Positions 1 through 12,000 of a stretch of 64,000 nt of DNA are shown one piece after another. Numbering within the stretch: the first letter of the stretch is position 1; each line of letters begins with the position of its first letter. The translations under genes were made by a program, and so were the position numbers. Under the pieces are notes generated by a model. The model searched no databases. It worked only from the letters and a program-made list of their open reading frames with translations, and was not told where the DNA came from. The stretch is taken from NCBI GenBank assembly GCA_013433145.1, contig CM024191.1, forward strand, positions 4,046,501-4,110,500. Reading direction: 5' to 3'. This DNA is from Ascaris suum. Its lineage: Eukaryota; Nematoda; Chromadorea; Rhabditida; Ascarididae.

Positions 1-523
1 GATTGGAGCGATGAGTGTTCAACGTGGGAGTTCAACATGTCGGCGGCGATGCATCCGCCGTTCGATGTGTAAAGTGTGCTGAGTTGGATCGCGATGGTTT
101 TTGATCATTTTACTCGTCAGTACAGTTCCATTAATACAAACGTAGCAAGCGCTTGAGAAGACGAGTAGCGAGACGCCGGGCACACCATGTTTTCAAAAGA
201 ATATGTCACATTTTTCGCATTCAAAGAACATTGTGTGGGAAGGAGCAAATAAAGGGGTAGAATTTTGACTAGAGATGTAACTTAGAGCAGCACCAGCCGT
301 GGATGAATATTAAGGCAGTCGGGTGCTGAGGCAGTGTAGGCCCCATTCACTATGCTAAACACATTCACAAACAAATAATATACAAAGGCATGCTAAGCGG
401 GATGAAGGCACGCTGGAGGAAGGCGGAAGGTGATGCCTAAATCGACCTCTCCGTACAATTGTAGCTGGTGACTGGGTGCGATAACGTCGAAAACCAACTC
501 GGCAGAGCAGTGAACGTGGCCGC
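1..523. other. Region downstream of paramyosin gene
   Basis: This stretch lies 3' of the paramyosin stop codon (minus strand). It should contain the paramyosin 3' UTR, but I see no canonical AATAAA on the minus strand (TTTATT on plus) within it. A minus-strand open stretch at 355-582 runs through the paramyosin stop region in another frame and looks like a shadow. No other gene is recognisable up to the window edge. Confidence 0.5.
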
Positions 524-3500
524 TTATTGCTCGTCTTCGAGAACGTAGACCTTAGATGCGGAGGCGCTCTTGCCGGTGACAACTGACGAGCGGTGCTTTG
601 CGCGGATCAGGTGCAACGAGCTTTCCGCCTGATCGGCACGTCCCTCCGCATCCTCTAGCTCTCTCTGGTATCTTCGCACTCGCTGTATGTTCGCCATCGT
701 CAATGACTCCTGCAAAGTTGTTCGCCTTTGCGTTTTAAGACTCGTTTTTGTGAGTAAAGATACTGCTCTGAAATATTATGCGATTCGTTTTGCTCAAAAG
801 CCAAAATTTCAGGTTTACTGATATGTTTCGCCTTCGTACTTTATTTCAACATACTTCATCTATTTTACTGGATTCTTCAACAACCTAAAATTGCAACTTC
901 CAAGCACAGATGATGGGAAAGATAAAAAATTATGCAGTCATTTGATTCTTTTCAATCCTTGAACGCTCAGTATAAGAAGTTCTCCTCAACATTGCACATT
1001 TTCCTCATTAAATCAAAAAAAGAACTATAATGGAAATTGATGGAAATGGGGTGATTAACGGGAATTTCCTCATAAATCCATCGGGTCACTGGCAAATAAC
1101 ATAGTTTTGATGACAGCATAAGCGAAATACTGCATGAATTAAATATTTCCTCTAAATAAAACTAAATGCACTCACGGCTTCTCCGAGTTGTCTCTTTTGG
1201 ATGTTCAGCTTCTCGAGCAATCTATCGGCCGTATCCTGTGCCATGACGAATTGCTTATGTTCCTCATCAACCTGCATCTGCACCTCTTTGATACGGCGAT
1301 CCTTTTTCCTAAGAGCATTTTGTGTTTCTTTGTGTCTTCTAGTCTCCTCATCAAGTGCTGTTTCAAGATCGCGGATGCGTGTTTCCAGCTTAGCGATAAC
1401 ACGTTTTCCGCCAAGAAGTGCTGCAGCTTCCGCCTCTTGAATCTGTACTTGCAGCTGCTTAACCTGCTCTTCTAGCGACTTCCTAAGCGCGTCGATCTTC
1501 ATGGAGTGCTCTTGTTCTTCATGAAGCTGTTCGACAGCACGAGCCGCATCAGCGAGCGCTCTGTTGGCACGCTCATCGGCTGCATGCAGTTCTTTCGTAG
1601 TTTCGTCGAGGTCGGCATGCACGGTAGTAAGTTCGGTCTCGAGTTTGTTTTTGATAGTGGTCAAGTTTGCGTTGATCGAGGAGAGTTCTGAGATGCGCAC
1701 CTGTAATAAGCCTACTTTTGTTGAAGCATTTCACGAGGACACTCAACATCTAAATCGCACATAAATGACCTCATTGAATACAATCATAACGACTTTCATT
1801 TCATCTGCTTCGAGTATCGACTTTTTGCCAATGCAACGCACAAAAAAGATGCACTATTTGTCGGCTAAAGAAGTATTCAAAACGAACGTTCGCTTCTTCC
1901 AAATCGACTTCGGCTTGCTTACGTGCACGAACTGCACTATCGAGAGCCACCTTGCACTCCTCTAACTCGGAGCTAAGAGCCGACACCTTGCGTTGAGCCA
2001 GCGCGTACTGCAATAAATTATTGATGCTTTATTAATTCATAGGAATACACTGATGAAGCGGCTCCCAAATCAACATTGACAAGAGAAAGTTAAACTCGTG
2101 TTCACAAGGAAATTTTCAAGTGCAATCGATCTTAGTGCGAACGCTGCTAAAAAAAGGTTACAATGGGCAGACAAGATGGGCGTAAAATTTTCTAAGCGTT
2201 ATAAAAATAAATAACGCATCGACTTAATATCGAGCATGGTTACCTGAGAAAGGCAGATAATGGTGTCACTAGAAATGTTGTCATCCAGCATGTGTGCTTG
2301 AAATCGCTTTTCCTACGTTTTATAGAATGACAAAATGATAAATTTTAAATGTTGTGCAATGATAGAGATTTTAGCTGATAACATCTCGAACTTGCATCGT
2401 TATCATGTTGTTGTTGGTGACAGTTAATATTCCTATAGCTTCGTCACGAAATATCAGATTGCAGCTGAGTTTTCCTAATTAAACTTAGAAGCGACCTATT
2501 CTTGAAAGAAAAACTATTTTCTTCGTGTTTCGAAAACATTTTGCACTATTCACTTGCAAAATTTGCAGAAATTCAAAAATTATAACATTTGTGGAATTTG
2601 GGCTAAAATTTAGCGCCTACAAAATCAACTCTACCATTTATACATGCAGCGAGTAGAATAACTGAGATTTGCCTACCTGGTCGAGCGTCTGCTGAAGCTG
2701 GCGCTGGGTGTCTTCGAGCGAGGCTTGCAACACCTTGAGCTGTTCACTTTGCTTCTTAATCGTCTTTTGGGCTTCAATATTGGCACGATTCAAGTTATCC
2801 ACGGTCATTTCAAGTTCTGCGATTTCGGCCTGGTACTTCTTCTTTAGGCGAGCGACCTCCGCCTAAAATTTTCTGTTTAAAACAACCTGTACTCTTAGCA
2901 TTTCAAGTCTTTGAAGGAGTTAATAATCCTCATAGTTTTCTAATCATATAAAAAATGATTTGCAATATCGCGAGTGAATCTGACTGAAAAAAAAATTCAT
3001 TAGAGGGTAGATAAGCCAGACAGACCTTCATGCGCGCTTCCGCATCGGCCAACGCAGCAGTGAGGCGGTCAATTTCGAATTGCATATTCTTGCGCAAAGC
3101 CTCCATTTCCTCTTCCTGAAAGGATAATAGCACCTGTAGAATACCTGTTTTGCAGACTTAAAAGGGCAATCATAAATGAACAATGCAAAATTTTCCACAA
3201 TGAACGGTGTAAACTTTGTGGTTTTGATTACTTACATGAATCAAAAGTGAGCTATTTGCCTTGGCTTATTTGAACGCAAAAGAAAAGCTTCGCTCATCAG
3301 ATGAAAACTTTGCATGCCTTCTCCTGAAGACGTCGCTCCATTTCGATACGTAGTTGCTGAAGTTCGGCGGCAGCTCGCTGGGCACGATTTTCTGCATCTC
3401 GACGTGCCGCATCGGATTCCTTGAGGGCTGTCTGAAGGTCTCGGATTTCGCCAGCAAGACGAGCGTTCTCGAGGTCAAGCTCATGCAACTTACGGTTTGC

Positions 3501-6500
3501 ATCCGCAAGCGCCTCCTTTGCCTCATGCAATTCATCTGTAATTAGCATTGCCAATGGATGTGAACACTGTTCATAGCATGGTGCCAAATATTTCCGCCCC
3601 AAGAATTCAATCTAGTCCAGCTGAAAAATAAAGCACTTTCATATAAGTCGGTTAGGGCAATAATAAAATTGCATACCACTTCATCATATTACCCACTTTA
3701 ATCTCAATGACAGATAAAACTAGGAAATTTGGAAAAAGTTGAGAGCTGTAAACTTCTATGAAATTATTAATTTTCTGCTTTTAAGATTTCAACCTTGAAG
3801 TTTCTTGTTCTCTCTTGCAAGCGCTTCCTTTTGTTCAACTGCCTTTTCATAGAGACTCTTCATTTTCTGTAGTTCGGCCAAAGCAGCGCGAGCTTCACGC
3901 TGTGCTGCTTCCAATTCAGCATTGAGTTCATCGATACGAACCTACAAAACAGCTTTCAAATTTCCCTTCACTTGCACATTAAATATTAATATCACATCCA
4001 AATGATTCTCTCAGAGAAAGTTTTTTTAAATGAAATTACTCAAAGAAAAATGATGGCATATGAACGCTCATTCGACAATCCAATTAAGGTCTGTCAAATA
4101 TCTCAGCACCGATGAGTTTTCACATAATAATTTTGCTAATGTTATAAAATTATTAAAATGCATTATGCGACTGAATGCATTCAATCATACTTTGAGTTCA
4201 TTGACGGTCTTCTCTAACTGTTCCTTTGCACGTTCGAGTATGGCGATTGTGTTCTGCGCTTTTTCGAGATCGACGATTAGAACTTCGACTTCACTTTGTA
4301 GTCTCGATTTGGCCTTCTCCAGTTGCGAGACTTTTTGTAGCATTATCTCGATTTGCTCCTCATACTCAGCTTGCTTTTGCAACATCTTCTTTCGCAGTTC
4401 TTCCACCTATAATTAATTCAACAGCATAATGCTATATTCATCATTTATATTAAGACTACCTCATTGTTATTATGCAAATAACAGCTGATGTAAGTCGATA
4501 AATATGCCCAGTCGAAATCAGCTGAGCCAACAATTCCTTTCCGATTTCGAGTGTTCATTTTTGAGAAGATCAAAATTGATGGAAAAACAACCTCTTCATG
4601 GTGCAGTGCGACTTCAGCGTCGAATTTACTCTTCCACTGGGTGATTTCGGTGTTGGCTAGTGCAAGCTTGTGCTCGGCCTCAGTACGAGCGGTGGATTCC
4701 TCGTCGAGAGCTGTGCGCACTGAGTCGAGCTCGAGCTGTACTTGGTGCAACTGTGCCTGCATCTGGGAACGCTCCTGAAACAAGGTCCTATTGTCCTGCT
4801 TGATTGTCAAGCTATCACTGCGCAGCAACGAGGCCGCCAGCTTACACCAAATAAAATTTTCATGAGCTTTTGACGCCCGCTTTCATCTACCTCAAATTTG
4901 CTTGAAGCATGCTAGAACGCATTTAAACAAACCATTGGAGCGCGTCAAATGCTATAGAAAACCAGCGAAAGATGTTCTAGCAGAAATGAACCCAAAAGGC
5001 ATCAACAGTAACGTACACGCTCGGCATCCTCGAGACGACGACGAGCTTCCTCGAGTTGCTGAGCCAGCTGGTACTTTACATGCTGTAGATTGTCGAGCTG
5101 AACTTTCTGATCATGTACCTATAACAGCATTTCAACTTATTACACCTACAATGAACTTTTCAACAGATATTTGCGCATTCGAGTGGTTTAAATGAAAAAA
5201 AAAAAATTAAAGTCATAATAAAATATTGGCGGACTTCTTTGAGAAGGTCGTTGTTCTCGGCTTGCAACTTCTGCCTTTGCTGCGCAAGATCATTCACGTG
5301 CTTGTTAAGTTCTTCAACTTTGTTGGCCAATTCGAGCGATTGCGCTTCGAAACGCTCGGCCGCCTTCTCTGCGACATGCTACAATGACCAAAGATCAATG
5401 CGAATATGATCTGATAGGCCAATTTGAATGAAATAATAATGTGCTGATAAACACTGAAAATGAATGAGAAGTTATGATGCCTAGTTATGACTTACAGAGT
5501 TGAAGTGTAAACAGAGATGCTGCTCGATCAGCATAGGAAGAAGCGAAATAAAGAGCCACTTAGGAAAAAAAATCGAGTCGTTCCACTGATTATAGCTGGC
5601 TTATTTGCTTCAGCACGTTCAGCGAAAAAGCAGGCTTTAAGTGTAACACTTCGTAGTAAACAAATTCACCAAACATTAACTAAGATATCACTGCAATGAG
5701 ATTTGTTTTCTCTTTTGTTGGCGAAGAAGTTAGCATATGTTCAAAAATGAAATGACGAAAATTAATTAAATTACCAACTTTTCCTATGAAATTTGCTTCC
5801 TTGCTCAAGACCAATAGTCATATAAGTTCTATGGATGACTACACCAATCGAGTAAAGTAAAAAGCCAGTCTCGAAAATGCGAATTCTCAGACGAGATGTC
5901 TTCTGCTCAAGAGCGAGCATCTTTTGCTTTAACTTAAATCATGCAGTAATACTGTGATGGCTGTAAATGTTTGTGTGACATTTCCAAATGTGTGCTAAAT
6001 ATGGTCCAACCTGTGTTAAAAGTGATATATATTCTTATAGCAATATTACCTTCTTGGTCACGTCACCTGAGCGCTCATAAATCACAAATAAATAATTAGC
6101 TGTTCCTTCCAATGTAGTCATCGTTGTTTGCTCTCTTCACATTCAATAAATATATCTTATCAAACATCACTGTCTTCATCAAAAAGAGAACGTAATTTCA
6201 GCACCTAACATAATTTTTTCACTCATCAACGATCGTAATTGAGTTTATTTCCATTCCCCGTTGCCCGAATCAAAATAACGCATTTAAATTGCTTGTATCA
6301 TTTATTGAAAGAGTAACTACATTATAGAATATCTTCAAAGTTTCACTCAAAAAATGTGCACAGATTTTTCTTTCAATATGAACTTCAAAATCGCTCGCTA
6401 TGTGGATTTGATTCAATGAACGCTATGAATATATCTTGCTTTTATGTTGAAAAGAAGATGCAAGGAGAGGAGATATCATTTGCTCATTTATTGTGAAAAA

Positions 6501-8680
6501 TGTAATTTCCTTTCATTTCAAGTTTTAATCAGCTTGCATTTTCGAAATAATTGCTATACTTGATTTCAAAAAAGGATAACTTCATTAACTAGCTATGCTC
6601 ATTGTTCCGGCTTATTCTGCACTCATTATGTTCTAGACAATCGGCGGTTATAAAATGAGTATATTGTGAGGAAACCAGACTTCACAGAATCAGACTCAGG
6701 ATCTTAGACTAGGGAGGGTTGCTATGATTTGTGTCGAGTTGAAATTTTAGATTTCTTGAGAACGTTACGCTTCGTATCATTTCTCCAGCAAAGTCACATT
6801 TAAGCAGTGATCATTGCTATAGAGCGCTAACTACAATGGATAGTACAAACCAACTAAATGCATTATGGATTGCGCACGTCAATGCAAACTGCAAAATAAA
6901 TTTCTATGAAAAATAAAGAATGATTTTCGTTGTAAGCGTATTGTTCGCAATTCAAGGAAACTAGTCCTCATTGCGATCGTTTTCAATAGCGAATCTCAAT
7001 TGACATTCGCTCACTTTGTAAATATTTCTTAGATGTGTGCAATAAACGTTACCTCTCATCGATTGAGTGTGCTCGGATGCCACTCATCAAATCAATCCTA
7101 TAACGCATATAAATGTCTCATTAAAGTGCTTCATGTTTTCTTCCAGCAATCAGATATTCACCACTTTCAGTTTGCAGGCAGTGGTAACCGCTGCATTGCC
7201 TAATAAAATTAAAGCATTGAATGAGACCCACTCAGAGAGAAATACATAGATAAAGAGAGACGGAGAGAAAAAGAAAGATAGAGAGAGTATGAGAGAAAGT
7301 ATGAATTTGAAATAGCATGAATTGGTGCCCGATCTGTATGCATAGTACCTTATCCTTTTGAACTTGGTCGATCGTAGCAGTAAGCTCGATAACTTCATGT
7401 TGAAGTCGTTGACGTTCTCGGTCAATCCTGAAACACATTTAGACTTCATATTAGTTCTCACAGAAGTGCAAGTTCCTCCACAATCGCATTCATAGTCTCT
7501 CGGTGCTCTGCGCTTCCGGTCCATTTCTGCAAAATTTGTTTTTTCTTCAAACCACGCTCAGCATCTTTCATATTCCCGTGCACTTCCCCACCATCCGCAA
7601 TGTGTCTTTTCCCTGAGTGCAATAGCAGAAAGTGTGCAGAATTAAAATCAAGTATGGCTTCATACAAATCCAAAAATTTAAGCGGTTTTTCTACTAGTTT
7701 CAGCGCTTTTTGAATCCGCAGAGTGAGAACATTGTGTGTCATCTCGATGGAAGTCTCATACTTCGAGTTCTTTTTGTGGAGCTGCTCAATTTGCTCTGTA
7801 TAGTCGAGACACGCATCCTGATGCTTTTTCCTCAGCACATTCATCGCATCTTCGCTTTCCAACTGCGACTCTTCCAACAGCTTGCGCAGCTTCTGCAGCT
7901 CTCCCTCACGCTTTCGGTTTGCTTCGATCTGCAACTGGAATCTTTGAAAGCCCTTCACGCCAAATGCGAGTAAAATTTTTTAAAGATCAGTAAATGTTTT
8001 ACTGTTTCACGAGCACGAAACAATCCTAACTGGTAGAATGTATGGAAGAGAATAATAAAATGCGTACTTGACTGTCGGTGGTACCTTCCGCATCTTCTAG
8101 CCTGTCTGTAAGGGCGATCAGCTGTACGCTGAGATCAGCCCTCTCTCGTTCGATCTGCAACGTATTCGATTGTTAACGGTCGGAGTGGCAACTTCTAGTA
8201 GCGCACATTCACTAAGTATATCAAAAAGCGTAGTGATAGTCTTGTTTAAATGCGTAACTCTCCGAAGAAACATGATGAAAGTAAAAATACCAGATGTAAA
8301 TACATACGAATATCTATGAGAATATGAGAAGCAAAATGAAAAGTTGCAATTTGGCAGGATCATTTTAAAAAATAGATCAAATTGTACTCTGTTTCGAAGT
8401 TCTCGCTCAGAGTCGAGGTCCTCTTGTAGGAGGCGGATCTTGTCCTGAAAATGAACAACTATTACGCCTGATTTTGATGTATAGGACGTCAAATTTTCAC
8501 TGAAGAAAATTAAAGTTTGGAAAAGCTGAAATAGGGAGAGAAGCTAGAATATACCTCAAGGCGTGTTAGGCTGCCGAGGTCAGCAACAGACATACTTCCA
8601 AACGGCGCTCCACCAAAGCCACTCATAGAGGGACTTTTGTAGAGCGCGGCAGAAGGACTCCGGTAGAGCGAACCAGACAT
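524..8680 (-). CDS. unc-15: Paramyosin, 16 coding exons, 877 aa
   Basis: Paramyosin is the coiled-coil core protein of invertebrate muscle thick filaments. Coding exons in transcript order: 8680-8555, 8444-8388, 8154-8068, 7928-7762, 7427-7349, 5378-5235, 5118-5017, 4774-4592, 4406-4191, 3941-3794, 3535-3318, 3115-3026, 2862-2677, 2007-1888, 1700-1176, 709-524. All phases join, giving 2634 nt including TAA. I recognise the family along the whole length, for example the short non-helical head with SPS repeats (YRSPS, YKSPS; residues 6-18), then a continuous heptad rod, then a short tail ending VYVLEDEQ. Length is close to the roughly 880 aa usual for nematodes. The start ATG at 8680 gives the family N-terminus [10 protein letters not shown]. 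In worms the head SPS serines are known phosphorylation sites. Intron 5 (5379-7348) is by far the longest. The exon 3535-3318 donor is GC rather than GT. No frameshift or stop interrupts the gene. Confidence 0.97.
5379..7348 (-). other. Long intron 5 of paramyosin
   Basis: This intron of about 1.97 kb separates the exons ending at 7349 and starting at 5378, which encode directly adjacent paramyosin residues, so no exon is missing. The sequence is AT-rich with no ORF that resembles a gene. At 7233-7302 it has a purine-rich GA/GAA tract on the plus strand close to the exon boundary. Long early introns often carry muscle enhancers in nematodes, but I see no specific motif to support that here. 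Confidence 0.6.
7233..7302. repeat. GA-rich polypurine tract
   Basis: About 70 bases made almost entirely of A and G on the plus strand, with repeated GAGAGA and GAAAGA units. It sits inside paramyosin intron 5, about 50 bp from the exon 7427-7349. It is low-complexity sequence and probably unstable in length. Confidence 0.7.
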
Positions 8681-9025
8681 GATGAACTGACACTGCTGGA
8701 TTGCAGCCGCCTGAAGGCTATCGAACTAAGCCGAGTAGTGCCACAAACGCTTTGCTCTCTCGGTGGATAGAAAACAGTGTAAACCACATCTCCCACCGGT
8801 CCCGAAATAGTTCAGTTATCCTCCTACCTCCTCGCTGTTTTCTCGCTCACTCTCTCCATAAAGCTCATCTTCTAGCATTTCTTGCTTCGCCTGTGCTCTC
8901 GCCACATCCGACATTTGCATCATCAGCCGTCTGTTTAGCTAGCTTCTCTCTTGGAATGCATGCGTGATCGGTGACTCCGCCCTACGAGAATACACATGGA
9001 ATCAATAGAGTGACCATTGGTAGCT
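8681..9025. promoter_or_regulatory. Divergent intergenic region, paramyosin / C2 gene
   Basis: The paramyosin start (8680, minus) and the proposed start of the C2-domain gene (9026, plus) lie head to head, 345 bp apart, so both promoters must lie here or in first introns. I see no clear TATA box. Just upstream of the paramyosin ATG, the minus strand contains CAG trinucleotides after pyrimidine-rich sequence that could serve as trans-splice acceptors. An open frame at 8701-8967 (plus) begins without an ATG and resembles nothing, so I do not call it a gene. Confidence 0.5.
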
Positions 9026-12000
9026 ATGCATGAGATGTCGGGATACCCGTCGCTGCTGGAGCCGTGTCGTCGTCGGCTTCCAGCGACTCCATCTAGAAGA
9101 TCATCTTCACCACGAATGCTGCCCACGCCACCCCCAGTATCACCAGACTTCAGGCCACCTTCGTCTCTGCTCGAGCGTCGTCCATCTGGTCGCAAACTTC
9201 CAATGCCCCCAACCGTTTCTGACACAGAGTGGCCATTATCATCTCCACCAGCTCCGCGCAAATTTTCTGAAATGCGGGAGCCATTTACAACACTTGTATG
9301 CACTCACTCTTCGTTGGCTCATCAGCGGTGTTCTTTGGATCAGTCTGTTGGCACTCCGTGTAGTACGAACGCACCCTCACAGAGTTCTTCGGTATCCCAT
9401 TCTATCGAGCAGGTGCGGATTTAATTCATATTACGTTTGAATCAAATAACTGAATAGCTATTATAAAGAAATATGTCCGCCGAGGATTCATCTCAACCAC
9501 CTGAACGCTGCTTGTTTAAACGAAATTGGAATTGCAATTGCAATGGCTATTTGCAAGTGTTTCTTTTAAGCTATTTGTGTTTTCTGCGTGAGCGTTTAAA
9601 GTATTTCAGTTGACAAGCAAGTCGAGCAGTGATACTGAAGATCCATCTGCGCATGGCATTGATCCGACGCTCTATCAACCAGGCACTGCCACTTCGTCGA
9701 ACTCAGTGCCTGATATTGCGAACACAGCTGCTGTACCAACGAGCAGCTCTTGGCCTGAGGGCGAACCAAGACCTACCGGTCTTGGCCTCATACACTGCTC
9801 ACTGCAGCATTTTCCTATTCGCAAACGTCTTCGCGTTTCCATTCTCAAAGCTGAAGGTGCTCACAATGAAACGTCGCTTTTGACTGTTAAACGTGATAAC
9901 CTTACCTTCACTGAGATGTGCACTTTTCGCCTCCGATCCAAATTTCTGTTGCAAATTCTCCCATATTATACGCACTTCTCGTTGTTTTATTATTTTCCTG
10001 CTCACATAATTTGTGTTGCGTCCGTAGTCTGCTCCCCTCAGCTATGCTAAACATCCTTTACGTATCAAAATGTTTTGTGTTATGCGCTTTTGTCTATTTA
10101 CATTGAAAAATGAAGATGTCTCTGATTAGGTGCATATATCAGAGTCTAGCAGGCTATATTCTGCCGATGCAGCTGTTTGAGCTCACTCAAATTTTGAAGT
10201 AGACATTTGTGAGGAATTTACGAAAATCTAAAAGGTGTTTGCAATCTGCAGCTCATGTTTTGGCAGAAGATTCGAAAAATTCAAAACTGGCGAACGATTG
10301 AAAATTCGAAACTGATACAAATTTGGGCTGAAAATTCCTCAAAAATTTCGTTCACTCAGTAATCGTTGGGACCACCACCTGTGATGCACAACCTAAGCGG
10401 TATCTTCATTTTTATCAGCAGTGAGGGATCGAAGAGCTTCCATTCCACGACTACTATCTGAAGGAGTTATGAAGGTAAATAGGTGGGTGGCGGAAGTAGA
10501 AGAGGGTATTCACAATCCTAACCAGTTCGTTGCGTTGATCTGGACGCATTTCATGTCACGCAGGTCGTACTTCGGGGATATTGACCAAACAATTCAATTT
10601 CCGTAATTAGAATTGAAACGAATTTACATATTTCACTAGTGACTTCAGTTTGATTGTTGCAACTCGATAAATAACCATGCGAGCAATTATCAAGAAATCG
10701 AATTCTCATGAAGATTTATGCAAGTCTGCATTCTCTTCAACTCTTATAATATGCAAAAATTCATCAGAAGAGACTAATTTGAATAATTTTAATATGTAAG
10801 CTTTTTAGATAAAACGCTTGGAAAATTTTCGTTGATATAGAATATAAAGGTGTATTGCAAACATCACAGCTGAACACCTTAGATGTAAACAGTGAAACTC
10901 AGCCAACAGTTTGCAGTTGTGCAACCGATTATTGAAGGAAATTTCCATTATTCTACCATTTTGTATAATTTTGCGAGTAACTTATATTTTTTCGTTGAAA
11001 CTGCCAAAAAGCAAATATTGCATTAGCAACAGCATGTCTTTCTTTTTAATCGTTATGCGTTTTGGTATATTTGCTTTGCAAAAGCGCATTATGACGATGT
11101 CGAGTCCGTGTGCACGTATTTGTCTGTCTGTCTATTCGTCTGTCTGTCTATTTGTCTGATAGTTCTAATTCGAGAATCACTGAAGCTGCAGCTCCGAAAT
11201 CTGGTGAGTCATTTCCACCATTTTTGCTACCAATAATAGGAGGACGTCTTGTACCACAGTACATTCTGCATTCTGATCCATCAACTTTGAAAGACCTCTT
11301 AAACGTCGAAGATGCGAAAAAGTTGCACGCTTTTTATAGAGATCAATTTTTCATTTATATCGGTCAGACATGAATAAAAACCGATATTTTGTAGCAAGTT
11401 TTTGCAAGCACGATAAATATTGAAAATATAAAGCATCATTTTACATGTTTTCCAAGCAAGAACGCGTATTATATCAACTACTTTTGCAGGCTTCTCTATT
11501 GCTGTAAATTGTTATATGCAAATTGCTTTCTAGTGGTAATATTTGTGATGCTGAATTGCTATGCTTCTGTGAAGGTTTAAATTCCTCTGGTTCAGGATTG
11601 GCTGGACAGTTGAAGCCAGAGTTGGAGATTCACGCTTTTTGCAAGCTGTCGATATTGCCAGGCGGAAAATCACAGAATTCGATTGTGAAACGTGGTCGTG
11701 ATGTAGTCTTTAATCAGGTGCTTATAGCTGTCGCTCATTCAGTGCGCAACGTTCATTGTCATTTATATTTGGAGCCTCTCATTATGTTAGGAGTGACGAA
11801 TATTTTCTAATTTCATCGAATGGCGAATATTTTCACACAATATAGCCTTGAGAAGATATTATATATTAGTAAATCCTACTTTTATTATTTTATTCCAATT
11901 TTCTAAAGTATCTGTTTTTTTCGATTGAGAGAAAAATTTGCAAGGATAGATAGTTAAATTTGGTTGCATCATTAAGAACACACAAACGCATAACGATAGG

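Noticed and set aside
11208..11373. Open frame following the TGTC repeat (PPFLLPIIGGRLVPQY) as a C2-gene exon
   Set aside because: Exon 2 joins exon 3 in phase and in family sequence (KAEG|LAGQLKPELE) with nothing missing; the frame has no suitable donor.
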